Positions 1 to 7,618 of a DNA stretch of 64,000 nt are shown here, in pieces; position 1 is the first letter of the stretch; every line of letters starts with the position of its first letter. The stretch covers positions 116,001 through 180,000 of the forward strand of contig NC_015737.1 of assembly GCF_000270305.1 (NCBI RefSeq). The letters are read 5' to 3'. This DNA is from Clostridium sp. SY8519 (GTDB taxonomy: Bacteria; Bacillota; Clostridia; Lachnospirales; Lachnospiraceae). The translations under genes and the position numbers were made by a program. The notes under the pieces were generated by a model. It was not told the DNA's origin. It searched no databases and saw nothing but the letters and a program-made list of their open reading frames with translations.

Positions 1-540
1 ATTCAGAATCTTTGCGGAATCATCCGTCGACAACGCATCCCGATACAGGGCCAGCAGCGTGGAAATGGAATAGTTCCGGCTGTCAGAAGGAATCTGCACC
101 AGGTAAGAGAGTTTCAGTATTTTTTCCTTGGACGGATTCACCTGCATCAGCGGGGATTTCAGATAATATTCCGAAAACGCATCGTAGTTTGCCTTCTGCT
201 GCAGCAGATTGTAAACATCCTGGCGCTCCTCCTTTGCCAGCGTTCCCAACGCCCGTTTGTCCGCCGCCGACAGATTCAGTTTTGCCTGAAATCCATCCAG
301 GCCATTCGCAAACAGATTTGCTGTATCGCCTGAGCTGCTCTGCTGTGTCTGTTCCGCAGACTTTACTGCCGCATGATAGCTGCGCATATCCTTATACGCT
401 TTGGCGCCGGCAGCCAGAACACCTAGAATGACTGCAAAAATCAGGACGGCCTTCCACTGTTCCAGTATGGACCATACTGCGTCTTTCATGGAAACAGTAT
501 ATTCCTCCTGCAGTTTTTTTCTGTTATTCGGGATGTACAT
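1..540 (-). CDS. Chain-length-determinant-like (Wzz-type) membrane protein, 3' end cut by window
   Basis: The frame is open from an ATG at 540 to the window edge (180 codons, C-terminus missing). A GGAAAGGAAG ribosome site lies just upstream of the start. A cytoplasmic N-terminus is followed by one clear membrane helix at about residues 28-47, then a polar, helical, probably extracytoplasmic domain rich in Gln, Ala and Lys. This shape, directly downstream of an O-antigen-polymerase-like gene, suggests a polysaccharide co-polymerase that sets polymer length. The second membrane helix expected for Wzz/YveK proteins would lie beyond the window, so the family call is an inference from topology and context. 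Confidence 0.5.
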   Translation of the reverse strand, partial: MYIPNNRKKLQEEYTVSMKDAVWSILEQWKAVLIFAVILGVLAAGAKAYKDMRSYHAAVKSAEQTQQSSSGDTANLFANGLDGFQAKLNLSAADKRALGTLAKEERQDVYNLLQQKANYDAFSEYYLKSPLMQVNPSKEKILKLSYLVQIPSDSRNYSISTLLALYRDALSTDDSAKILN

Positions 541-596
541 ACTACTTCCTTTCCTGCTTTTTCACTTATTTTTTTTACTTTTCTTTATCCGCATTT

Positions 597-2225
597 CTAC
601 CAGGCAGCATCATTCGGCACCCGTTCCCAGGTATTGGAACGTTCTTTCGACTTTCTCCGGTCCGTAAACCGCTGTCCGCGCATTCCATCGAACATCACCG
701 CAAATGAAAGATAGAACAGACAGGTCAGGTCCCGGTTAAAGGGCACCACCTGGATTTCCAGCAGAGATTCCATCAGATACGCGGAAAATACCAGAAGCAC
801 AAAAAGCATTCCCGCATCCAGTTTCTTTCTGCCGAATAATCCCTGCACAATATATGCCAGCGCAAATATTTCCAGGATTCCGACCGCTGCCCCGGACAGG
901 ATGCCGCATCGGTAGGTAAAATCTAACACGGTATTATGAACGCCGTGCAATTTCGTGCCGGCCGTGTTTTTCAGCGGTACTTCTTTCGGATTGTTCCCGA
1001 ACCAGTTCAGGTGATCCAGCACAATCTGGTAGATCGTCAGGCGTCCGGACGACAGCTGATCCGCTGATCCATGATTATTATAGGAGCGAAAAATCGTGCC
1101 TACATTCAGTCCGCTGCTCAGAAACGCTGTATCCCCCGCAGTCCACGACATGCTTCCCGCAGCTGTGTTCCAGAGGGAAATACCTGCCTTGACGCCAGAG
1201 GATGCTTTTTTCTTCTTCTGTGCGCCGGATTTCTGATCAGCTGTGCGTTTCTTCCCGTCCGTCTGTGACTGTTTTTCCGGATGCCACCATCCCATGGCAA
1301 TCAGTTCTTCATCCGTATATTTCACCCTGGAATCCGATATTTCCCGCAGTGTCGCATTGCCGCGGTAGCCGAAATATTTTTCCGGTACCTGTACTGCAGA
1401 CACTGCCCCCCACGCCGCCGCGCAGGATAACGCAAGCGCCAGAAGGCAGACCAGAAAACGTCTGGATTTGCGGATGTTTTTCCTGGCAATGGCAATCAGC
1501 CACACGAGAACGGCTAAGCCTAATGCAAGGAAAGCCGTCCGGCTGCCGGTCAGGAAAATCATCCCAAGGGAAATCCCCAGCGCGATGATATGTACCACCA
1601 GTTTTCTGTCTTTCCGGACAATCAGATACAGGGCGGAAAGCGCCGTACACAGATACAGCATAGCAAGAATATTGGGCGCGTCGGCCAGCCCCGTGTACCG
1701 GCCGTTTTCTGACGCCGCCGCAATGTAAGGCTGCCCGTACAGGCTGAACGCGAAGAATACGATTCCGTTCAGCACAAATCCAAAGGCAATCCGGTCATAC
1801 AGGGCTGAATAGTCTCTCCGGTTGTTCCAGATCAGATAAAAACCCGGAAACAGCAGCAAAAGCAGAGCGGCGAACCCTTCCATCTCAAATCCTGTCGGAT
1901 GCTGAACCCGGGCAATAATTACTGTCACAAGGAAGAAATAATACACCGCCGCAACCACAGGACGTGTCTCCACCCGTTCCAGTTTCCGGTCTACGCTGAA
2001 CCAGGTAATCAGAAACAGGATCACCGAAAAACAAATCCCCCGCAGTATCACATGCGGCAGAAGAAGGCTCAGAATATTGCTGTACAGCAGGGAGTAATAA
2101 AATGCCAGCAAGAAACAGCATAGGCTGAGGATACGGTTTCTGGTTTCTTGCTTCATATTTTCTGTCAGCCGAAACATTCCGTTCCAGATGGCCCGATGTG
2201 GTATCTGCAGGATCTGCATATTCAT
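597..2225 (-). CDS. O-antigen polymerase/ligase-like polytopic membrane protein
   Basis: This 542-residue protein has about ten hydrophobic helices, typical of Wzy polymerases or O-antigen ligases that join polysaccharide units on the outer face of the membrane. A run of paired helices fills residues 30-290. A long polar loop of about 120 residues (roughly 295-415) contains a conserved-looking Gly/Arg-rich start and a Lys-rich patch, and further helices follow. The large late periplasmic-type loop fits the Wzy/WaaL pattern. The preceding gene ends at a terminator, so this gene and the downstream Wzz-like gene probably form their own unit. Several in-frame ATGs exist near the N-terminus (for example 24 residues in), so the exact start is uncertain. 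Confidence 0.7.
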   Translation of the reverse strand: MNMQILQIPHRAIWNGMFRLTENMKQETRNRILSLCCFLLAFYYSLLYSNILSLLLPHVILRGICFSVILFLITWFSVDRKLERVETRPVVAAVYYFFLVTVIIARVQHPTGFEMEGFAALLLLLFPGFYLIWNNRRDYSALYDRIAFGFVLNGIVFFAFSLYGQPYIAAASENGRYTGLADAPNILAMLYLCTALSALYLIVRKDRKLVVHIIALGISLGMIFLTGSRTAFLALGLAVLVWLIAIARKNIRKSRRFLVCLLALALSCAAAWGAVSAVQVPEKYFGYRGNATLREISDSRVKYTDEELIAMGWWHPEKQSQTDGKKRTADQKSGAQKKKKASSGVKAGISLWNTAAGSMSWTAGDTAFLSSGLNVGTIFRSYNNHGSADQLSSGRLTIYQIVLDHLNWFGNNPKEVPLKNTAGTKLHGVHNTVLDFTYRCGILSGAAVGILEIFALAYIVQGLFGRKKLDAGMLFVLLVFSAYLMESLLEIQVVPFNRDLTCLFYLSFAVMFDGMRGQRFTDRRKSKERSNTWERVPNDAAW

Positions 2226-2416
2226 TCTCCCTATCTTCTGTATTTCTGTACCAGCCAGAGTGTCTGCATTCGCTCAAAGTAGTTTATCACAATTTCTCTG
2301 ATTTTACTATATTATATCAGGTATCCCTGCTGCTTATCAGACGCTGCTGTCCTTCATTCCGCGGTTCTTCATTTTCTGTTTTTCACAGCATATACAGCAT
2401 ATTATACCGCGGAAAA

Positions 2417-2474
2417 AGCATCTGTACCTGCCTCTTTCTTAAGAATTCTTAAAGAACAGTTCGGTACAGATGCT
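2417..2474 (-). terminator. Rho-independent terminator after the GDPD gene
   Basis: A 12-bp perfect stem (2417-2428 paired with 2463-2474) is followed on the minus strand by a run of T residues. The loop holds a perfect 14-bp palindrome, TTAAGAATTCTTAA. It lies in the 329-bp gap 2226-2554, which otherwise contains no gene. The rest of the gap probably carries the promoter of the polymerase-like gene; a possible minus -10 TATAAT sits at 2311-2316 without a good -35. Confidence 0.8.
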
Positions 2475-2554
2475 TCTGCATAACGGTGTTTATCTTCGAT
2501 TGATTCGCCTTCCGGTACATCTGCCGGATTTTCTGCATGCAGCAGTCGGATCTG

Positions 2555-4615
2555 TCAGGAAAATAATTTTTCATTCATGGTCAGCATATCCAGATCCGTC
2601 TCTGAATATTTCTGATACTGTTTCTGTGTTTTTACCGTATAGATACAGTAAATCAGCTTTCTCTTCTCCAGTTCTTTCTCTGTATTTTCCGTGAAACAGG
2701 AAGCGTTCTGGCTGACGCCGGCGTCCGAAAACAGAGAAAGATAGGTATAATCCGCGGAATCCAGCGTCCGGTTATAGAGGAACAGCACGCCGATATCCGG
2801 ATCGATCGTATTTTTTATATCCTCCAGATACCCGGTTTCAAAGGAAATGATCATGCACTGTTTTTCCATCCCATAGGCTTTTATGGTATCCACGACTTTT
2901 TTCAGCATTTCCTTGCTGGAAACCTGTTTGATCTCCAGAACAGCAACCACGTGATACTCTTTGCAGACGCTCAGATATTCTTCAAAAGAAGGCACTTTTA
3001 ATTCCTGCCTTACGCCATTTTTGTCTGTGTATGGAATGCGAAGCGCATCAATCTGTTTCTTCGTCATATCCATGACTTTTCCGGTTCCGTCTGTGGTCCG
3101 ATTTACGGTGGCATCATGCATACACACCAGTTTTCCGTCTTTTGTATTATATAAATCTGTCTCGATTCCCCAGAATCCGGCCTTTCCCGCCTCTTCAAAG
3201 GCCAGGACCGTATTTTCCGGATATTCCGCGCTTAATCCCCGGTGCGCAATATAGAGCTGATCATTCGGATTCGCTTCTGAAGTTTCATCCGAATTTTCTT
3301 CCGAGTTCCCGGTCTGGCCCTCATCCGCAGTTCCCTCCGGGTTCCCGGTCTGACCTTCGTTTGCGGTCCCGGTCTGGTTCTCGTTTCCAGACTCTTCCGA
3401 ATTCTCGGTCTGGGTCCCGCCTGCATTCTCTTCCGTAGTTCCGTTCTGGCTCTCATCCGCCAGCCCGAAATCATCCACCAGCGGAATCCATTTTTCCGCC
3501 GCGCTGCTTCGATTTTCCGGTTTTTCCTTCCGGAACAGGCCGCTGATCTGCCGGATTTTCGTACTGCTCAGCTTCGCCTTATCCCTGCGGCGGACATAGA
3601 ATCGGTATTTATACCCTGCGTTCAGGATCACCCCATGTTTCTGCCATTTGCTTCTGGACACAAAAGTCCCGTTTTTCCGGTATGTGCAGTAGGCAAATTC
3701 GTAAGAAACAAAATCATCCAGACTGTAATACACCGGAGAGGACGGCGCTTCTGTCTGAATCATGGCTGCATGCCAGGTACTGGACCGGTACACGCCTTTT
3801 TCGTCCAGACGTCCCGTATCAAACAAGCCCAGTCCTTTCTTTTTCTTCCAGACTGCGGTCATACGCACGGTTCCCTTTTTCGCCAGATCACTGACTGACG
3901 CTCCCGGCTTGTACGTTTTACCTTTTACACGCCATCCGGCCAGTTCATAACCGGCCCGCAGAAATCCGCTTTTTGCCAGTTTGTATTTTTTGCCATAGAC
4001 TGCTGTGCCGTCCGGAACCGAACCGGATTCCGCTCCCCCGCCTTCATAACGGATCCGGTATTTCCAGGATACCGTAACCTTACAGCGATACGACTGACCG
4101 CCGGCTTTTGCCGTAATGACCGCTGTTCCCTGTCTGCCGGCTGTGACTTTTCCTCTGGAAGAAACAGCTGCCACTTTCGCGGAAGAGGAATGCCAGGTAA
4201 CTTTCTTTCCGGTGCCTTTCAGGGCCAGTGTGCCGGTTCCCTTGTATCCCAGTGTCATGGTTTTTGCGGACAATACCGGCTGCTGTACACTGACGGTGCA
4301 GCGATACTGTTTTTTGCCGATTTTCGCGGTAATCACCGCTTTCCCTTTGGAAGCGCCTCGTACGGTGCCGTTTTTTGACACTGCGGCAACTTTTTTATTC
4401 GAAGTGGACCAGCTGATTTTTTTCCGGCTGTATTTCTTCGCGTTGGTAAACTTCAGCTGATACTTCTGTCCCTTCACCAGCGTCATGCTGGTACGGTTCA
4501 ACGGTGATTTTCCGGCTGCCTGCGCCGGTTCCGCATGAATCATCCCCGCAGTCACACTGGTTGCCAGCAAGGCTGCCGTCAGTATTCTCATGTGTTTTTC
4601 TGCTGTCTTCTTCAT
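2555..4615 (-). CDS. Secreted Ig-like (Big_2) / glycerophosphodiester phosphodiesterase protein
   Basis: An exported multidomain surface protein. The N-terminus has a signal peptide ending near AQA-A. Two bacterial Ig-like Big_2 repeats follow (about residues 35-185, each ending in the pattern 'G.AVITAK'), then an InlB/Listeria-Bacteroides-type beta repeat (about 187-262) and a region of unknown fold. Next comes an acidic, Asn/Glu/Thr-rich linker built from short degenerate repeats (about 385-460), and finally a GDPD domain with 'IAHRGLSAEYPENT', a Glu-x-Asp pair and a later catalytic His ('CMHD'). GDPD enzymes hydrolyse glycerophosphodiesters to glycerol-3-phosphate and an alcohol. Beside CDP-glycerol transferase genes, a role in trimming poly(glycerol phosphate) or lipids is a fair inference. 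GAGG five bases before the ATG at 4615 favours that start over the ATG at 4639. Confidence 0.85.
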   Translation of the reverse strand: MKKTAEKHMRILTAALLATSVTAGMIHAEPAQAAGKSPLNRTSMTLVKGQKYQLKFTNAKKYSRKKISWSTSNKKVAAVSKNGTVRGASKGKAVITAKIGKKQYRCTVSVQQPVLSAKTMTLGYKGTGTLALKGTGKKVTWHSSSAKVAAVSSRGKVTAGRQGTAVITAKAGGQSYRCKVTVSWKYRIRYEGGGAESGSVPDGTAVYGKKYKLAKSGFLRAGYELAGWRVKGKTYKPGASVSDLAKKGTVRMTAVWKKKKGLGLFDTGRLDEKGVYRSSTWHAAMIQTEAPSSPVYYSLDDFVSYEFAYCTYRKNGTFVSRSKWQKHGVILNAGYKYRFYVRRRDKAKLSSTKIRQISGLFRKEKPENRSSAAEKWIPLVDDFGLADESQNGTTEENAGGTQTENSEESGNENQTGTANEGQTGNPEGTADEGQTGNSEENSDETSEANPNDQLYIAHRGLSAEYPENTVLAFEEAGKAGFWGIETDLYNTKDGKLVCMHDATVNRTTDGTGKVMDMTKKQIDALRIPYTDKNGVRQELKVPSFEEYLSVCKEYHVVAVLEIKQVSSKEMLKKVVDTIKAYGMEKQCMIISFETGYLEDIKNTIDPDIGVLFLYNRTLDSADYTYLSLFSDAGVSQNASCFTENTEKELEKRKLIYCIYTVKTQKQYQKYSETDLDMLTMNEKLFS

Positions 4616-4651
4616 ACGTTCCTCACACTTCTTCTTCATTCTATTACTCTG

Positions 4652-5740
4652 TTACTGCGCAGCTGCGGAAAGCCTCCGGGAACGGGCCGCTTTCCACCAG
4701 GTCACTGCTCCATATAAGATAATTCCTGCCAGGATGGTTCCAATCAGAATCGCAAGCAGCAGATTCCGTCCGCCCAGACGGGAAGCAAGACAGGCGCCCG
4801 CAAAATCTCTGGTCAGATTCTGCACCAGGTATACCGGAAGGCTGATTTTTCCCAGGAAATATAAAAATCTGTGGTCAAACAGCCGGGATCCGTATGAGAT
4901 TCCGCTAAACGAAATACCGGTGGCAATTGTCAGCGCGATGACAGCACTTCCCAGATACGGCCGTGTAAAATCTTTTGACATCGAATAGTACACAACCATT
5001 ACATACAGAAGAATCTCCAGCACCGTAATTCCGAGGCGCAGGACCGGAGAGTATTTTTTCTGTTTCAGCACACGCACTGCTTCATAGACAAACATCCCCA
5101 GTGAAATCTCCGCAAAGGCGCGAATCACGCCATTGGTCAGGAAGCCGCTCAGCCCGCCGGCATCTCCCAGGGTACCGTTTTTCGCGATCAGCATGCCGGT
5201 CAGCAGGAAGCCTGCCAGCGGCGCCACAATCCGCACATAGACGTCATAGTGTCTGCGGGCCAGCGGATAGATCACGGCCAGTGCCAGCAGCATGGCGGAA
5301 ATGTACCACTCTACGCCGATCAGCGCGTCTGTCTGATAACCGCTCATCTGCAGGAAAAACAGGCTGGGGAACCCCTTGATCAGGATCTCCAGAAATCCCT
5401 TCTCCAGTACCAGCATCCGAAAAAGAAAGGTCAGGATAATGATAATGACGTGATACGGCAGGATGGAGGAAATCTTTTTTGCCATAAATTTCCAGGTAGC
5501 GCTGCCCAGAGGGACTTCCTGCTCCCGCACTTTACAGATTGCCATGGCTGTCAGGAATCCGCTGACCAGGAAAAAGAATTCCACACCCAGAAATCCCTTG
5601 TTAAAGAAAGACAGATGATCGGTAAATTCCCATCCCCTGCTTTTGTAATCACCGCCGGTATGGTAACAGAGAATCATCATACAAAAGCAAAAGCGCAGGA
5701 GTTCAATTTTTCCCACGCGTCTGCCTGATCTGCGGGCCAT
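4652..5740 (-). CDS. Acyltransferase 3 family membrane protein (OafA-like)
   Basis: This 362-residue protein has about ten membrane helices and the hallmarks of the acyltransferase-3 family: an early 'LCYHTGG' His motif (about residue 22) and a 'GVEFFFLVSGF' segment in helix 2. Members transfer acetyl or other acyl groups from the cytoplasmic side to sugars on the outer face of the membrane. The start codon overlaps the stop of the upstream epimerase gene (TGATG), so translation is coupled. It therefore likely O-acylates the wall polymer or glycan made by this cluster. The substrate cannot be read from the sequence. Confidence 0.87.
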   Translation of the reverse strand: MARRSGRRVGKIELLRFCFCMMILCYHTGGDYKSRGWEFTDHLSFFNKGFLGVEFFFLVSGFLTAMAICKVREQEVPLGSATWKFMAKKISSILPYHVIIIILTFLFRMLVLEKGFLEILIKGFPSLFFLQMSGYQTDALIGVEWYISAMLLALAVIYPLARRHYDVYVRIVAPLAGFLLTGMLIAKNGTLGDAGGLSGFLTNGVIRAFAEISLGMFVYEAVRVLKQKKYSPVLRLGITVLEILLYVMVVYYSMSKDFTRPYLGSAVIALTIATGISFSGISYGSRLFDHRFLYFLGKISLPVYLVQNLTRDFAGACLASRLGGRNLLLAILIGTILAGIILYGAVTWWKAARSRRLSAAAQ

Positions 5741-6804
5741 CAGCGCCGCTCCTTCATACTGCGGATCAACCGGTCAAACATCTCCTCCAGCCCTGCTGTG
5801 GCCTTCCAGCCCAGTGCGTTCAGCTTTCCGGAATCCAGCCGGATCACCATCTCCGGATTGTATCCAAAGGATGCCAGATCCTCCGGCACCTCGATACGGA
5901 CCGCAACCTTCTGATCCGGGTAAAGCTCTGCAGTCAGACAGGCCATTTCATAAATGGAACACGCAGTGTCCATATTCGTTACATTATAGGCTTCTCCGGT
6001 TTTCCCTTTTGTCAGTATGGTCAGAATCGCGGTAACCGCATCTCTGACATAGCAGTAACTCCGCACGGTTTTTCCCTGGGTATGCAGAACAATGTCTTTT
6101 CCTTCTATCACATCCCGGGCAAATTCCGCAAACACCCGCCCGTCGTCATACTGTACGCCGGGACCGAAGGTCTGTGAAAGCCGGGCTACACGCACCGGCA
6201 CGCCATATTCAGCCGCATAGGACGCGCAGAGACACTCCACCAGACGCTTGCCTTCCGAGTAGGAACTGCGCACGCTCATGGAATCGATATAGCCCGCGTC
6301 GTCTTCTTTGATGGTGCCTTTGGTCTGTTCCCCCCGCGGAGTGCCATACACTTCCAGCGAGGAAAGATAGACCATGCCTTCCACCTGATGCTCCCGGGCC
6401 AGCCGCAGCACATGGTCTGTGCCGTCAATGGCCGTGTGGATCGTCTCCACCGGGTGCTCCACGAAATAGCGGGAGCCCGTCGGACTGGCCGTATGGATGA
6501 TATAATCAATGGTTCCTTCATAGGAAATCGGCGCGTCCAGACCGCCTTCCGCGATCACCAGATGGGCATCCTCCTTCTGGTCCGCAAATACTTCTGCTGC
6601 CTTGTCCGCATTTCTCACGTAAGCAATGACTGTAATCTCTGCCCCCTGCCGGCTGCAGGCCAGCAGTGTCCTGCAGATCTGCGAACCGATCAGCCCGGTG
6701 GCACCGGTAATAAAGACCGTTTTCCCACGGAGCGCCTCTGTATCGATGCTTTCAGCTGCAAGCGCGGCGTCCTCCGCTGTGAACGAATCGTAGTATTTAT
6801 TCAT
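5740..6804 (-). CDS. NAD-dependent epimerase/dehydratase (extended SDR)
   Basis: This is a 354-residue extended short-chain dehydrogenase with the N-terminal nucleotide-binding motif 'GATGLIG', the active-site Ser/Tyr-x-x-x-Lys pattern 'SSYSEGK', and the helical C-terminal substrate region typical of nucleotide-sugar epimerases and dehydratases. The start chosen is the ATG at 6804, which overlaps the stop of the cytidylyltransferase gene by 8 bases and has AGAGGA just upstream. The tight coupling suggests that the two enzymes act in sequence on one CDP- or NDP-activated compound. The usual partner of TarI is the zinc alcohol dehydrogenase TarJ; here the partner is an SDR, so the product may not be CDP-ribitol. 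Confidence 0.85.
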   Translation of the reverse strand: MNKYYDSFTAEDAALAAESIDTEALRGKTVFITGATGLIGSQICRTLLACSRQGAEITVIAYVRNADKAAEVFADQKEDAHLVIAEGGLDAPISYEGTIDYIIHTASPTGSRYFVEHPVETIHTAIDGTDHVLRLAREHQVEGMVYLSSLEVYGTPRGEQTKGTIKEDDAGYIDSMSVRSSYSEGKRLVECLCASYAAEYGVPVRVARLSQTFGPGVQYDDGRVFAEFARDVIEGKDIVLHTQGKTVRSYCYVRDAVTAILTILTKGKTGEAYNVTNMDTACSIYEMACLTAELYPDQKVAVRIEVPEDLASFGYNPEMVIRLDSGKLNALGWKATAGLEEMFDRLIRSMKERR

Positions 6805-7606
6805 GTCTGTCCTCTTTCGCCTCATCTTCCCCGGATGTCTCTTCCCGGAAATAATTCATTCTGGCTCTGGTTCCGTTTGTCAGGCCGAAACCGAAGGCCT
6901 GCTCATTTTCACGATACTGCAGCAGCGCGCGGAAAATGTATACATCCTCCGGCGTCGTTACCTTGATATTTCCGCGGTTGCCGGGAACCATATGCACCGG
7001 AATATCCAGCGCCTTGCAGATCGTGCAGTTGTCCACCATGTTTTCATAGCCGGACGGCGTCTGCCGGATCCGGTTATGCGCTTCGATAATGTCTTTTAAC
7101 ACAAAGGTCTGGGGCGCCTGTGCCGCATAGGTATCTTTCCTGTAAGGCACGCTTTCCACAAACTCTCCGTCCTTGCTCAGAAGAATCGTCTCAAAGCAGG
7201 ATGTACAGGTAATGGCATTGCCTTTCTCCTTCGCGGTGCGGATATTCTGTTCGATTACATCATACGAAACAAAGGGACGCACGCCGTCATGCAGCAGCAC
7301 GATGCTGTCCGGGTCATTTTCACTGATTCCCTTCTGGAGACAGTTGTAGATGGAATCCTGGGCAGTCGCTCCACCAGGGATCACTGCCGCCACCTTGCTC
7401 AGGCGGTATTCACTGACCAGATCCTCCACATACGGAATATAATCCTTTAATGTGGAAATATAGATCTTATCGATCATTTTGTGGTACTGAAACAGCTGTA
7501 CCGTATGTACCAGGATCGGTTTGCCGTTGATCTCCAGAAACTGTTTCGGTATGCCGGCGCCCATGCGCACCCCGCTGCCTCCTGCAAAGATCATTGCTAT
7601 ATTCAT
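6797..7606 (-). CDS. IspD/TarI-family cytidylyltransferase
   Basis: A 269-residue CTP-dependent cytidylyltransferase. The CTP-binding P-loop-like segment 'FAGGSGVRMG' is at the N-terminus with a following Lys ('IPKQF'). 'HDGVRPF' (about 107-113) and 'KVTTPEDVYIF' near residue 222 are family motifs. IspD proteins make CDP-methylerythritol, while TarI makes CDP-ribitol for wall teichoic acid. The surrounding CDP-glycerol-type transferases, and the overlap with an epimerase gene rather than ispF, favour the wall-polymer role. About 35 C-terminal residues after the catalytic domain look like a linker. AAGGAGG precedes the start. Confidence 0.85.
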   Translation of the reverse strand: MNIAMIFAGGSGVRMGAGIPKQFLEINGKPILVHTVQLFQYHKMIDKIYISTLKDYIPYVEDLVSEYRLSKVAAVIPGGATAQDSIYNCLQKGISENDPDSIVLLHDGVRPFVSYDVIEQNIRTAKEKGNAITCTSCFETILLSKDGEFVESVPYRKDTYAAQAPQTFVLKDIIEAHNRIRQTPSGYENMVDNCTICKALDIPVHMVPGNRGNIKVTTPEDVYIFRALLQYRENEQAFGFGLTNGTRARMNYFREETSGEDEAKEDRHE

Positions 7607-7618
7607 ACCTGTTCCTCC

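Noticed and set aside
6797..7606. IspD of the isoprenoid (MEP) pathway
   Set aside because: It is overlapped by an epimerase and flanked by CDP-glycerol transferases. No ispF or other MEP gene is near, and the longer C-terminus fits the TarI-type branch better.
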